51,246 nucleotides of DNA from Lampropedia hyalina DSM 16112 (GTDB taxonomy: Bacteria; Pseudomonadota; Gammaproteobacteria; Burkholderiales; Burkholderiaceae_C), in contig NZ_FQUZ01000023.1 in assembly GCF_900129055.1 (NCBI RefSeq), positions 1 through 51,246 of the forward strand. Reading direction: 5' to 3'. Shown piece by piece: positions 42,146 to 51,060 of this stretch. The position numbers and the translations under genes are program-made. Every line of letters starts with the position of its first letter. Position 1 is the first letter of the stretch. The notes beneath the pieces are model-generated. The model was not told the DNA's origin. It saw nothing but the letters and a program-made list of their open reading frames with translations, and ran no database searches.

Positions 42146-42622
42146 TCAGGTGTGGATGCTGGGTGGCGCGTTCCATTGCGCCACCGCATCGATGGCCAGC
42201 GCGTACCCGAACACACCCAGCCCGCAGATCACGGCACGCGCCACCGGCGCAATGTACGAATGGTGGCGGAAGGCTTCGCGGGCGTGGACGTTGCTGATGT
42301 GCAGCTCGATCAAGGGCACGTCGGTGCCCTTGATGGCATCGGGCAGGGCCACGCTGGTGTGGGTATAGGCCGCAGCATTGAGCACCACCCCAGCCAGCGC
42401 GCCTTGCCGGTGCAGTTGCCCGGCTTCGTGAATCCAGTCCACCAGTTGGCCTTCATGGTTGCTTTGCCCGAAGCGCAGTTGCAGGCTGTGCTGCTGGCAG
42501 CGTGTTTCGCACAATTGCTGCACGTCGGCCAGGGTGTGGTGGCCATAGACCTGCGGTTCGCGGCTGCCCAGCAGGTTCAGGTTGGGGCCGTTGAGGACGA
42601 AAACGGTTGGGTATGTGCTCAT
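42146..42622 (-). CDS. aroQ: Type II 3-dehydroquinate dehydratase AroQ
   Basis: This 158-residue enzyme removes water from 3-dehydroquinate in the shikimate pathway and forms dodecamers. Active-site motifs are complete: NGPNLNLLGSREPQVYG with the catalytic Tyr, NAAAYTHTSVALPDA and ELHISNVHAREAFRHHS. The start at 42622 fits the family N-terminus. It lies between pilT (convergent, 18 bases between stops) and pilU (upstream on the same strand, 29 bases away), interrupting a pair that is usually adjacent. Confidence 0.95.
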   Translation of the reverse strand: MSTYPTVFVLNGPNLNLLGSREPQVYGHHTLADVQQLCETRCQQHSLQLRFGQSNHEGQLVDWIHEAGQLHRQGALAGVVLNAAAYTHTSVALPDAIKGTDVPLIELHISNVHAREAFRHHSYIAPVARAVICGLGVFGYALAIDAVAQWNAPPSIHT

Positions 42623-42651
42623 GGAAGATGTTGGCCTGTTGGAACAGGGGG

Positions 42652-43788
42652 TCAGATGATCTCGAAATGCTCTGTGCCCGCCGCCAGATCGCTGGACTTG
42701 GCGCGTTCGCTGTGCAGCTTGATCTGCAAGCGCAGATCGTTGAGCGAGTCGGCATTGCGCAGGGCATCTTCGTAGGTGATGAGACGCGCCTCGAACAGAT
42801 CGAACAGGGCTTGATCGAAGGTCTGCATGCCCTGGTTGCGGCTGAGCTTCATCACCTCCTTGAGTTCGGTCACTTCGCCCTTGAAAATCAGGTCGGACAC
42901 GCGCGGGCTGTTGGCCATGATCTCCAGCGCGGCCACGCGGCCCTTGCCGTCCTGCTTCGGAATCAGGCGTTGCGAGATGATGGCGCGCAGGTTCAGCGAC
43001 ACGTCCATCAGCAACTGGGCGCGGCGTTCTTCCGGGAAGAAGTTGATGACGCGATCCAGTGCCTGGTTGGCACTGTTGGCGTGCAGGGTGGCCATGCACA
43101 GGTGGCCGGTTTCGGCGAAGACGATGGCGTGCTCCATCGTGTCGCGGTCGCGGATCTCGCCCATCAGGATCACGTCCGGGGCCTGGCGCAGCGAGTTCTT
43201 CAGCGCACTCTCCCAGGAATCGGTATCCAGTCCCACCTCGCGCTGGGTCACGACGCAGTTCTTGTGCGCGTGCACGAACTCCACCGGGTCTTCGATGGTG
43301 AGAATGTGGCCATAGGAGTTTTCGTTGCGCCAATCGACCATCGCCGCCAGCGTGGTCGATTTGCCCGAACCGGTCGCCCCCACCAGAATGCACAGGCCGC
43401 GCTTGGCCATGGTGAAATCCTTGAGGATTTGCGGCAGGCCCAGTCCATCGATGGTGGGCAGCTCCATCGGAATCACCCGCAGCACCATGCCCACATGCCC
43501 CTGCTGCATGAATACGTTCACCCGGAAACGCCCGATGCCGGTGGGGGAAATGGCAAAGTTGGCCTCTTTGAAGCGTTCAAAGTCGGCCGCCTGGCGGTCG
43601 CTCATGATGGAGCGTGCCAGTGCCATCGTGTGCGCCCCCGTCAGAGCCTGGGGCGAGACCTTGGTAACCTTGCCATCGACCTTCATCGCTGGCGGAAACT
43701 CTGCCGTGATGAACAGGTCACTGCCCTTGCGGTTAATCATGAGTCGAAGCAGATCATTGACGAATCTGCTGGCCTGATCGCGTTCCAT
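42652..43788 (-). CDS. pilU: Type IV pilus ATPase PilU
   Basis: This 378-residue PilT-like ATPase assists PilT-driven retraction. It has Walker A (GATGSGKST near 134), the Asp box (EDPVEFVH), Walker B (DVILMGEIRD), the His box (GHLCMATLHANSA) and an extended C-terminal tail typical of PilU. The AIRNLIRE motif of PilT is replaced by SPRVSDLIFKG, which fits PilU. Transcribed away from pgk's end and toward aroQ, opposite to pilT. Confidence 0.94.
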   Translation of the reverse strand: MERDQASRFVNDLLRLMINRKGSDLFITAEFPPAMKVDGKVTKVSPQALTGAHTMALARSIMSDRQAADFERFKEANFAISPTGIGRFRVNVFMQQGHVGMVLRVIPMELPTIDGLGLPQILKDFTMAKRGLCILVGATGSGKSTTLAAMVDWRNENSYGHILTIEDPVEFVHAHKNCVVTQREVGLDTDSWESALKNSLRQAPDVILMGEIRDRDTMEHAIVFAETGHLCMATLHANSANQALDRVINFFPEERRAQLLMDVSLNLRAIISQRLIPKQDGKGRVAALEIMANSPRVSDLIFKGEVTELKEVMKLSRNQGMQTFDQALFDLFEARLITYEDALRNADSLNDLRLQIKLHSERAKSSDLAAGTEHFEII

Positions 43789-43847
43789 GGTCGATAGCCT
43801 TCCAGGTAGTGGGGGAGGGACGTGCAGCGGGGCCGAAACTGCCTGAA

Positions 43848-45044
43848 TCAGGCAGCGTGGCGTTTTTCCAGAATCTCGAAAGCGGGCAGCACCTTGCCTT
43901 CCAGCACTTCCAGGAAGGCACCGCCACCGGTGGAAATGTAGCCGATGTCGGCCTCGATGCCGTACTTGGCAATGGCCGCCAGCGTGTCGCCACCGCCTGC
44001 AATGCTGAAGGCGGGCGAGCTGGCAATGGCCTGTGCGATCGTGCGGGTGCCATTCTCGAACGCCGCAAACTCGAACACCCCAACCGGGCCGTTCCAGACA
44101 ATCGTGCCTGCCGATTGCAGTTGCGCCGCCAGTTTGGCGGCAGTCTGCGGGCCAATATCCAGAATCAGATCATCGTCGGCCACCTCGGTGGCAGCCTTGA
44201 CGGTGGCCGGGGCATCGGCGGCAAACGTCTTGGCGACCACCACATCGACAGGAATCGGCACCTGCGCGCCGCGCTCCTGCATCAGTGCGATGATGGCCTT
44301 GGCTTCATCGACCAGCGAAGTCTCCACGATGCTCTTGCCAATCGGCAGGTCCGCAGCCAGCATGAACGTGTTGGCAATGCCGCCACCGACGATCAACTCG
44401 TCCACCTTGTCGGCCAGACTGCGCAGAATGGTCAGCTTGGTGGACACCTTGGAGCCTGCCACAATCGCCACCAGCGGACGGCGGGGTTGCGACAGTGCCT
44501 GGCTGATGGCATCGATCTCGGCAGCCAGCAGCGGCCCGGCACTGGCAATCGGTGCGTACTCGGCAATGCCGTAGGTCGAGGCTTCGGCGCGGTGCGCGGT
44601 GCCAAAGGCATCGTGCACGAAGATGTCGGTCAGGGCCGCGAGTTTCTGTGCCAGTTCGGGGGTGTTCTTTTTCTCGCCGGGGTTGAGGCGCGTATTCTCC
44701 AGCAGCACCACCTCGCCGGGCTGCACCTGCACACCATCCACCCACTGGGTGCGCAGTGGCACTGGACGGCCCAGCAGCTCGGCCAGACGCTGCGCCACCG
44801 GAGCCAGGCTTTCATTGGGGCCAGCCTCGCCGCCTTCGGTCGGGCGACCCAAGTGGCTCGTGACCATGACAGCGGCCCCGGCGTTCAGGGCCTGTTCAAT
44901 CGCGGGCAGCGAAGCGCGGATGCGGGTGTCCTCGGTGATTTCACCTGCGTCATTGAGCGGCACATTCAGATCGGCACGGATGAAAACGCGCTTGCCTGCG
45001 ACCTCGCCTTGCTGGCACAGGTCGGTAAAGCGAATGAACTTCAT
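43848..45044 (-). CDS. pgk: Phosphoglycerate kinase
   Basis: This 398-residue glycolytic enzyme makes ATP from 1,3-bisphosphoglycerate. Conserved parts are [13 protein letters not shown] near the start, TSHLGRP, the nucleotide-binding SKVSTKL (about 192-205), GPVGVFE and the GGGDTLA hinge region near the end. The start at 45044 follows AAGGAG. It is the last leftward gene before the tRNA and the integrated element. Length and motifs are normal. Confidence 0.97.
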   Translation of the reverse strand: MKFIRFTDLCQQGEVAGKRVFIRADLNVPLNDAGEITEDTRIRASLPAIEQALNAGAAVMVTSHLGRPTEGGEAGPNESLAPVAQRLAELLGRPVPLRTQWVDGVQVQPGEVVLLENTRLNPGEKKNTPELAQKLAALTDIFVHDAFGTAHRAEASTYGIAEYAPIASAGPLLAAEIDAISQALSQPRRPLVAIVAGSKVSTKLTILRSLADKVDELIVGGGIANTFMLAADLPIGKSIVETSLVDEAKAIIALMQERGAQVPIPVDVVVAKTFAADAPATVKAATEVADDDLILDIGPQTAAKLAAQLQSAGTIVWNGPVGVFEFAAFENGTRTIAQAIASSPAFSIAGGGDTLAAIAKYGIEADIGYISTGGGAFLEVLEGKVLPAFEILEKRHAA

Positions 45045-45253
45045 GGAAAAAGGCTCCTTGTGGAATGAATGGGAAAAGCCGGGCGCATCCGGCCTGGGGC
45101 AGGCAACCGGCGGACGGTATTGTAGAACCTGTTGCCCCCCGTTTTGGCAGGGCAAATTGGCATTACAATCAACGCCCTGCCGGCATCGGGAAAACCCCGC
45201 AAGGCACCCAGCACCGCAAGCCTGCCGGTGCTTCCTGAATATCCATCATGCGT

Positions 45254-45355
45254 GGGGCGTTAGCTCAGTTGGTCAGAGCAGAGGACTCATAATCCACTGA
45301 TCGAGGCCAGATCGGCGAGGCAGAATTGAGCGGGGCGGCCACCCTTCCGCCCCAT
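45254..45355 (+). pseudogene. tRNA-Met/Ile(CAT)-like 5' half with no matching 3' half
   Basis: 45254-45295 is a normal tRNA 5' half: acceptor GGGGCGT, D-arm TAGCTCAGTTGGTCAGAGC and anticodon loop CTCATAA (CAT). After the anticodon stem no variable loop or T-arm can be found. The sequence instead runs into a GGGGCGG/CCGCCCC hairpin at about 45332-45353 followed by A-rich DNA. I regard it as a broken tRNA gene or attachment scar. Confidence 0.6.
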
Positions 45356-45369
45356 CAAAAAAGCAAAAA

Positions 45370-45446
<77 letters not shown>

Positions 45447-45509
45447 TCTTTGCTTGCGCTGGCGCGTCGGTACAGTGGCGGTACACGAGCCCTGTTCTGG
45501 AGCAACCGA

Positions 45510-46604
45510 ATGGCGACCATCGTCAAGACACCCTCAGGCACGTGGAAAGCGCTCATCCGCAAGACGGGATGGCCGGCCACAGCCAAGACCTTCCGCACCA
45601 AACGCGACGCCGAGGATTGGGCGCGGCGCACCGAAGACGAAATGGTGCGCGGCGTCTATATCCAACGTGCGCCGTCCGAGCGCATGACCATCGAGGACGC
45701 GCTCAAGCGCTATCTATCCGAAATCTCACCAACCAAGCGCCCGGCATCGGCCGACAGCGACGCGAGACACGCGAAGCCGCTGATGCAGAACCTGGGCAAG
45801 TATTCGCTGGCCGCACTGACACCGGAGCTGATCGCCAAGTACCGCGACGACCGGCTCGCTGGCCTGGATCGCAAGGACGCCAAGGGCAAGCCTGCCCCCA
45901 AGCCCCGTTCGCCCAACACGGTACGTCTCGATCTCGCATTGCTCGGCCACCTGTTCAACGTGGCGATCAAGGAATGGGGGATCGGCCTGACCTACAACCC
46001 CGTGCAAAGCATTCGCCGTCCAGCGCCAAGCCCTGGGCGGGATCGACGGCTCACGCGAGAAGAAGAAACCCGCCTGATGGCGGCGGTCGATGCTCACTCG
46101 AACCCAATGCTCGGCTGGATCGTGCGCATCGCGCTCGAAACAGGAATGCGTTCTTCGGAGATCACAGGCTTGCGCCGGAACCAGGTCGATCTTGACCGGC
46201 GCGTGGTGCGTCTCCAGGAAACGAAAAACACGATGTCGCGTACCGTTCCTCTGACGGTCGAGGCAACCCGGCTGTTTCGTGAAGCGCTGAACAACCCGGT
46301 GCGCCCCATTGATACCAACCTGATCTTTTTCGGTGAGCCTGGACGTGACAACAAGCGCCGGGCTTACCAGTTCAATCCGATCTGGACGCGCATCAAGAAG
46401 GATGCCGGCGTGCCGGACTTTCGCTTTCACGATCTGCGCCACGAAGCCGTCAGCCGTTTTGTGGAAGCAGGCTTGTCCGATCAGGAGGTCGCGGCCATCA
46501 GCGGCCACAAGTCGATGCAGATGCTCAAGCGCTACACCCATCTGCGCGCGGAGGATTTAGTGGGCAAGCTCGATCAGGTGGTGAAAAAGACAGGAAATCC
46601 ATGA
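45510..46604 (+). CDS. int: Tyrosine integrase of the right-hand element
   Basis: This 364-residue recombinase has the phage-type N-terminal arm-binding fold (SGTWKALIRKTGWPATAKTFRTKRDAEDW), a core-binding helical domain, and a catalytic domain with R in ETGMRSSE (about 213), HDLRH (about 307-311), GHK (about 331) and the nucleophile in RYTHL (about 341). All active-site residues are present. The start at 45510 is chosen because the frame further upstream runs into the tRNA. It is unrelated in N-terminal type to the integrase at 1084-2316. Confidence 0.93.
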   Translation: MATIVKTPSGTWKALIRKTGWPATAKTFRTKRDAEDWARRTEDEMVRGVYIQRAPSERMTIEDALKRYLSEISPTKRPASADSDARHAKPLMQNLGKYSLAALTPELIAKYRDDRLAGLDRKDAKGKPAPKPRSPNTVRLDLALLGHLFNVAIKEWGIGLTYNPVQSIRRPAPSPGRDRRLTREEETRLMAAVDAHSNPMLGWIVRIALETGMRSSEITGLRRNQVDLDRRVVRLQETKNTMSRTVPLTVEATRLFREALNNPVRPIDTNLIFFGEPGRDNKRRAYQFNPIWTRIKKDAGVPDFRFHDLRHEAVSRFVEAGLSDQEVAAISGHKSMQMLKRYTHLRAEDLVGKLDQVVKKTGNP

Positions 46605-46842
46605 ATTATTTCAATGAATTTTCTTATTTCCATAGCTGACGCAATTATTTGATTTGAAAAGATATTTTTCTATCCGCGAAATGCTCGACGCCAAGATACC
46701 TTATTTTGGTAATCGAGGATGGTGCATTTTGGTATGGTGAGATAGTTAATTTTGGCTTTAAAAATCAATGACTTAAATTTGACCAATAGCCATATCAGTC
46801 AAAAAATACGCCCATCTACTCATTATTTCGGTGGATGTATTG
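46605..46842. other. AT-rich non-coding stretch after the integrase
   Basis: These 238 bases are markedly AT-rich and contain no gene I can support. They probably hold the promoter for the following operon. Confidence 0.4.
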
Positions 46843-47082
46843 ATGACAACGGAAGAATATCTACTTCAACGGTATGGCCCACTCATGAGTCTTGGCGACG
46901 TGGCGGGGTTGCTCGGTCGCTCGCCAGACGGTATCCGGGTTGCGCTGTACTCGGATACTGATGTCGCCCGCAAGCTCAAGCCCACGATGCTGCGGGTTGG
47001 CCGGCGCGTCTACTTCCGCACTCTCCAAGTCAAGGACGCGCTCGCACTCGATAGCAGTGCGCAAGGAGCGCTGGCGCGATGA
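46843..47082 (+). CDS. Small HTH DNA-binding protein of the element
   Basis: This 79-residue protein has a helix-turn-helix-like part (about 15-40; LMSLGDVAGLLGRSPDGIRVAL) and a basic strand region (LRVGRRVYFRTLQVKDAL), the pattern of plasmid- and ICE-borne regulators. The start at 46843 is preferred over a GTG four codons earlier. It overlaps the next gene by four bases (ATGA), so they are cotranscribed. Function (regulation of replication, excision or transfer) is not decided. Confidence 0.7.
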   Translation: MTTEEYLLQRYGPLMSLGDVAGLLGRSPDGIRVALYSDTDVARKLKPTMLRVGRRVYFRTLQVKDALALDSSAQGALAR

Positions 47083-47930
47083 GCATCAAGGCGATGAACT
47101 GGGCGTGGGAGCAGCGGCTACCACCCAATTCAAAGCTGATCCTGATGGCCTTGGCTGATTCGGCCGATGAGATCGGGAAGTGCTGGCCGCGCGTGCGGCT
47201 CATCGCCGAAAAGTGCTGTGCGTCTGAGCGAACGGTGCAGCGCGTTTTGAAAGAGCTGGAAGAACGCGGCTTCCTTCATATCGAGCGCAGGTTTCGAGGC
47301 GACGGAGGGCAATCCTCGAATGCCTATTACCTGTGCCTCGAATCACCCCCCGTCAATTTGTCATCCCCATCTCTCACCCCCTCCGACAAGTTGTCACCGG
47401 GGGGCGACGCGGCCGTCACTCCCCCGGTGACACGACAGACATCCCAGGGCGACAGAACTGTGTCACCCCATGAACCACCAACCAGAACCATCAATAAATC
47501 GTCACTACAACTACCGGCGAAAGTTATCCACACGCCGCCCCCTTCGCCCGTGCCGGGCGAGGCGGAGAAAGGCGCCTGCGGCGCATTGGTGTGGCCTTCA
47601 CGCCTGAATGAGCGGGAGCGCAGTGCCATCGCCTCCATGGTGAGTGGCCTTGATGCCAACGATGCACAGATGCTCCTGGACGAACTCGCCGGGGTAATGG
47701 CAACGCAGAGCATCAAGACCAGCCCGGAACGCTGGTTTCGCGCGGTTCTGGATCGCTTTCATCAAGGACGTTTCGCACCGTCGGCCGGTCTTGCCGCGAA
47801 GGAAAAGAGATTGCGGATTCAGAGCACACCAGCCGAGACACCAGTTCAGACAGCTTCGCCCGAGGTCATTCGTCATCACTTGGAGCGCATCCAGACCATG
47901 CTGGGCAGAAAGGGGGCCACCGTCGAATGA
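47079..47930 (+). CDS. Winged-helix (HTH_36-type) replication or regulatory protein
   Basis: This 283-residue protein has an N-terminal winged helix (about 1-88; MNWAWEQRLPPNSKLILMALADSA, CWPRVRLIAEKCCASERTVQRVLKELEERGFLHIERRF). Its layout is that of plasmid or phage replication O-like proteins. A Ser/Pro/Thr-rich linker (90-160) follows, then a helical C-terminal domain (about 175-245; WPSRLNERERSAIASMVSG). It overlaps its neighbours on both sides by four bases. A role in element replication or copy control is inferred. Confidence 0.72.
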   Translation: MSIKAMNWAWEQRLPPNSKLILMALADSADEIGKCWPRVRLIAEKCCASERTVQRVLKELEERGFLHIERRFRGDGGQSSNAYYLCLESPPVNLSSPSLTPSDKLSPGGDAAVTPPVTRQTSQGDRTVSPHEPPTRTINKSSLQLPAKVIHTPPPSPVPGEAEKGACGALVWPSRLNERERSAIASMVSGLDANDAQMLLDELAGVMATQSIKTSPERWFRAVLDRFHQGRFAPSAGLAAKEKRLRIQSTPAETPVQTASPEVIRHHLERIQTMLGRKGATVE

Positions 47931-48211
47931 CTACCCGGCCGCAGAGCCGCCGCCCGACTGCGACCTTGCGCTATGGAGACCTGGATGCTTACTGCGACAG
48001 CTTGGAGCGAACGGGGCTCGTGCGCGTGATCCTGAAAGCGAATCGGCGGCACGGATACGCATTGAGCGTGGAGAACGCCGGAGACTTCCGGCGCGTTGTT
48101 GATGGCCACGGACGTCAACTCTGGTTCAGAACCGTGGATCAAGCCTTGGAGGAGCTTGCTAATATTCCGTATTTGAGCGAAGAATTCAGTATTGATCGAA
48201 CCGATTGGTAA
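47927..48211 (+). CDS. Small element protein, unknown function
   Basis: This 94-residue protein is the last of three overlapping genes. It has an alternating strand-helix pattern (VRVILKANRRHGYALSVENAGDFRRVV, QLWFRTVDQALEELANIPYL) and an acidic end (FSIDRTDW). I do not recognise the family. The tight overlap (ATGA) with the upstream winged-helix gene suggests shared function in maintenance or partition of the element. Confidence 0.65.
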   Translation: MTTRPQSRRPTATLRYGDLDAYCDSLERTGLVRVILKANRRHGYALSVENAGDFRRVVDGHGRQLWFRTVDQALEELANIPYLSEEFSIDRTDW

Positions 48212-48564
48212 ATCGGCCGGGTTGTCCCCGGTCACCGTATCCCCCAAGGGGGACGCTTGTTTGCCCCAAGAGCGCTTCGGCGTACCGGGCTGCCGGCCTG
48301 AAAAGAAGGGCCTGATGATCGGGGAAGGCATCAAGATGCCGATCTGACCCGCCGAAAGTGGCGTGACCGTGGGAACCGGAAAAGACGGCCCTGACGACGC
48401 GGAAAGACCGTTGTGATTAGCCCAAAGCCCGTGCAACGCGGACAGGGTGCCGCCCCAAGTAATACGGGGCTGACTGCCGGGAACAGTAGCTCGAAAGAGC
48501 CGGCAGACAGGTCGGAAAGACGGCCAGCGTCCCCTCCTTCCCACCGAAAAGGAGTGGCAATCAC
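48212..48564 (+). ncRNA. Candidate structured RNA / leader upstream of virB5
   Basis: These 353 bases contain no gene but a dense row of local hairpins. A CCCCC/GGGGG pair (48241-48252) and a CGC-TTCG-GCG hairpin (48273-48282) are followed by stems at 48317-48344, 48350-48363, 48367-48388, 48400-48410, 48452-48470, 48474-48506 (with a perfect GAAA tetraloop) and 48511-48521. TGA follows five of them, at 48345, 48364, 48392, 48414 and 48471. The 5' bulges in three stems share GGGAA. It would be transcribed with, or just before, the conjugation genes. No family recognised. Confidence 0.5.
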
Positions 48565-49302
48565 ATGAGCACAATCAAAGTCCTGGCCGTCCTCGGCGTA
48601 GCCGGCTGGATGATCTTCGGCAACCACGAGGCCAAGGCCCAAATCCCGGTCACCGACGGCGCTTCCATCGCGCAGCAGATCGCCAATCAGGTCGAAACCA
48701 TCGCCAAGTGGAAGATGCAGTACGACCAGATGACCAGCCAGATCAACCAGATGAAGCAGCAGTACGAGTCCCTGACCGGCTCGCGCGGCCTCGGCAACAT
48801 CCTGAACAACCCGGCGCTGCGCGAGTACCTGCCGGCCGATTGGCAGGGCGTCTATGACGCCGTGAAAACGGGCGGCTATGCCGGCCTGAGCGGCCGGGCG
48901 CAGTCGATCTATGAAGACACCAAGGCATTCGATGCTTGCGCCCATTTCAAGATCGCGGACCAGCGCACCGCATGCGAGGCCCAGGCTGTGAAGGGTGCCC
49001 AGGACAAGGCTTTCGCCCTGGACGCCTACGACAAGGCCAAGTCACGGCTGAGCCAAATCGACCAGCTCATGGCGAAGATCAACGACACGCCCGACCCCAA
49101 GGCGATTGCCGAGCTGCAAGGCCGTATCGCGGCCGAGCAGGCCATGATTCAGAACGAGCAGACCAAGCTCCAGATGTACGCGATGGTGGCGGCGGCTGAG
49201 GATCGCTTGCAGGAACAGCGCGCGCACGAAATGAACGTGCGGGATGCTGCGAAGCGCGACGGCCTCAAAGTTCAGCCCATGAACTTTTCGCTGCGTCCGT
49301 AA
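48565..49302 (+). CDS. virB5: Type IV secretion minor pilin VirB5-like
   Basis: This 245-residue periplasmic protein has a signal peptide cut near EAKA-Q (residue 25). A helical bundle with long heptad stretches follows (about 30-70: IAQQIANQVETIAKWKMQYDQMTSQINQMKQQYESL; and 140-235). That matches VirB5/TrbJ, the minor pilin at the tip of conjugative pili. Two cysteines near residues 127 and 137 may form a disulphide. GGAG precedes the ATG. The last residues (KRDGLKVQPM...) recur in the EexN gene two genes downstream. Confidence 0.87.
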   Translation: MSTIKVLAVLGVAGWMIFGNHEAKAQIPVTDGASIAQQIANQVETIAKWKMQYDQMTSQINQMKQQYESLTGSRGLGNILNNPALREYLPADWQGVYDAVKTGGYAGLSGRAQSIYEDTKAFDACAHFKIADQRTACEAQAVKGAQDKAFALDAYDKAKSRLSQIDQLMAKINDTPDPKAIAELQGRIAAEQAMIQNEQTKLQMYAMVAAAEDRLQEQRAHEMNVRDAAKRDGLKVQPMNFSLRP

Positions 49303-49313
49303 GGGGGACTGTC

Positions 49314-49793
49314 ATGATTTACGTCCTCTCCGGCCTGCTCGCGGGCCTGTACGCGGCAATGGTTATCGGCTTCTGGCGCGACGTGCGCCGCTTCGGCAAG
49401 TGGAAGGAAACCATCGGCCGCGAAGTGCATATGTTCGCTATGGATGGCGTGTCCATCTATGCGGCCTTGATGGTGGCCTACTTCGCCGCGCACGACTGGT
49501 ACGGCTTCACCTTGCCGCTGTTCAGTCAAGGCCAGCTCATGAGCTGGCAAGCAACGCTCCTGGCGGTCGCCTGCGCGGTTACCAGTCTGTCCATCGGCTA
49601 CTTCAATGGTCGGGAAAGGTTCCTGACACCAACCTATGCAGGTCGCCGGGAAGCAAAGCTGCGCTTTCTCGCCTCTCGCCAAATCATTGAAGCGGCCGAA
49701 GTAGCTCATGCGCTGAAAGTCATGCAGCAACATGAAGCCCGGCAATCTGCCGGCCGCACCATCGAAGCCGAAGCGCGGGAGGTCGGAAAATGA
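49314..49793 (+). CDS. Membrane protein between virB5 and eexN, unknown
   Basis: This 159-residue protein has three likely membrane segments (about 1-22, 45-64 and 78-98), then a cytoplasmic charged helical tail (about 105-159; ASRQIIEAAEVAHALKVMQQHEA). GGGGGA precedes the ATG. It lies 11 bases after virB5 and overlaps eexN by four bases, so it belongs to the conjugation operon. I do not recognise the family; accessory transfer function or surface exclusion are possible by position. Confidence 0.7.
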   Translation: MIYVLSGLLAGLYAAMVIGFWRDVRRFGKWKETIGREVHMFAMDGVSIYAALMVAYFAAHDWYGFTLPLFSQGQLMSWQATLLAVACAVTSLSIGYFNGRERFLTPTYAGRREAKLRFLASRQIIEAAEVAHALKVMQQHEARQSAGRTIEAEAREVGK

Positions 49794-50056
49794 GAAAGCT
49801 CGCCCTCTCCCTGATCGTCGCGGCTGTCCTGGTCGGCTGCACGGAACCGGCCGAACCCGTCCAGTCGGTCGATTGGTACAAGGAACACGCAACCGAGCGG
49901 GCCGACCGTTTGGCGAAGTGCCGGGCCAATCCTGGCGAGCTGTCCGAAACGCCGAACTGCATCAACGCGGAACGCGCTGAAAGCCTTGCCGATGCGGGCA
50001 AGCGGCGCGGCCTCAACGTCCAGCCCATGACGGGCGTCAAGATGGGAGGCAAGTAG
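49790..50056 (+). CDS. eexN: Entry exclusion lipoprotein EexN
   Basis: This 88-residue lipoprotein has a lipobox LVGC with Cys at residue 17, then the EexN pattern SVDWYKEHATERADRLAKC, NPGELSETPNCINAE with two conserved cysteines. EexN proteins on the inner membrane prevent redundant entry of the same conjugative element. It overlaps the previous gene by four bases and precedes virB6, as in VirB-type conjugation operons. The C-terminal KRRGLNVQPM resembles the end of VirB5. Confidence 0.88.
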   Translation: MRKLALSLIVAAVLVGCTEPAEPVQSVDWYKEHATERADRLAKCRANPGELSETPNCINAERAESLADAGKRRGLNVQPMTGVKMGGK

Positions 50057-50058
50057 CC

Positions 50059-51060
50059 ATGCCCGCAACAACAAACGTCTTCCAGGGTATCGGCGGCACC
50101 CTGGACAATGCCACGACGACCTTTGTCACGAACGTGGCCAGCGACACCATTGCAACGGTCTATCCCTGGGCACTCGGTGCGCTGACGCTTTACATCACCC
50201 TGTACGCCTACATGATGATGACCGGGCAAGTTCAAGAGCCTTTCAAAACGGGGCTTTTGAAGATGGTCAAGGTCATGATCGTGGGGACGATGGCACTGAA
50301 TGCCGATATGTACCTGAATGGTGTTGTCGAAGCCTTTCGGGGCATCGAAGAAGGGCTAACCTCCGCCTTCTCCGGCTCGGCTGGTGGCTCGATCTACGCC
50401 TCTCTGGACAGCAGCTTGAGCAAAGGGCTTGAGCTGATCATGCAGTGCCGAGAAAAAGCACAGGCGGCCAGTTGGCGGGAGATGGGGACGATCTTCATGT
50501 GGTACGTCATCATGGGGATTCTTGCCATCGGCTTTGCCTTGGTCGTGGTGTTCGGCGGCATCGCCATCCTGATGTCCACCATCTACCTGAAAATCCTCTT
50601 TGCCATCGGGCCGGTATTCATCATGTGCCTGATGTTCCCGGTCACGGCGAAGTTCTTCGATTCCTGGGTGGGCTTCGTGCTGAACCACGTTCTGATTGTT
50701 GCGCTGACGGCGGTCGTGCTGACGCTCGGCGTCACGATCTACGACAATGAAATATCGAAGGTCGTCATCGACTCCGATCAAAACATGCTCATGGTGGCCC
50801 TGGAGCTGCTTGTAGTGGCAGCAATCCTCTATGGCATCGTGAAGGGTGTCATGCCGATGGCGGCGGCTCTGGCTGGCGGTATCTCGATGAAGTTCCCCCA
50901 CATTACCGGAGGGTATAGAACACTGGATCGGCCATTTCTGGCGTTGGTTTGGAAACAGATTTCTTGCTGCCTTTCCTCCTTTTTTCAAACTCTACAGGCG
51001 ACAGGTAACCGATGCCTGAATGCAGCCGGTGCGGGTTGTACCAGCCCTCGATCCAGCTAA
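50059..51060 (+). pseudogene. virB6: VirB6-like conjugation channel protein, cut by IS
   Basis: About 276 native residues remain. Several hydrophobic helices are visible (about 30-55, 75-95, 145-210, 215-235 and 255-275), with LVVVFGGIAILMSTIYLKILFAIGPVFIMCLMF as the conserved VirB6/TrbL core. After 50887 the frame enters the IS and ends with 57 residues of no meaning (KFPHITGG...). VirB6 forms part of the inner-membrane channel, so transfer by this element should be impaired unless another copy exists. GGAGG precedes the ATG. Confidence 0.87.

Noticed and set aside
48312-48358. Hammerhead-ribozyme or box C/D-like signals (CTGATGA ... GAAA; CTGA)
   Set aside because: Stem II does not close directly onto GAAA and no cleavage-site stem is found. 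Box C/D RNAs are not bacterial.
47876-48574. 232-residue minus-strand open frame through the leader region
   Set aside because: It is antisense to two genes and to the hairpin array, has no ribosome site, and has the composition expected of GC-rich antisense frames.
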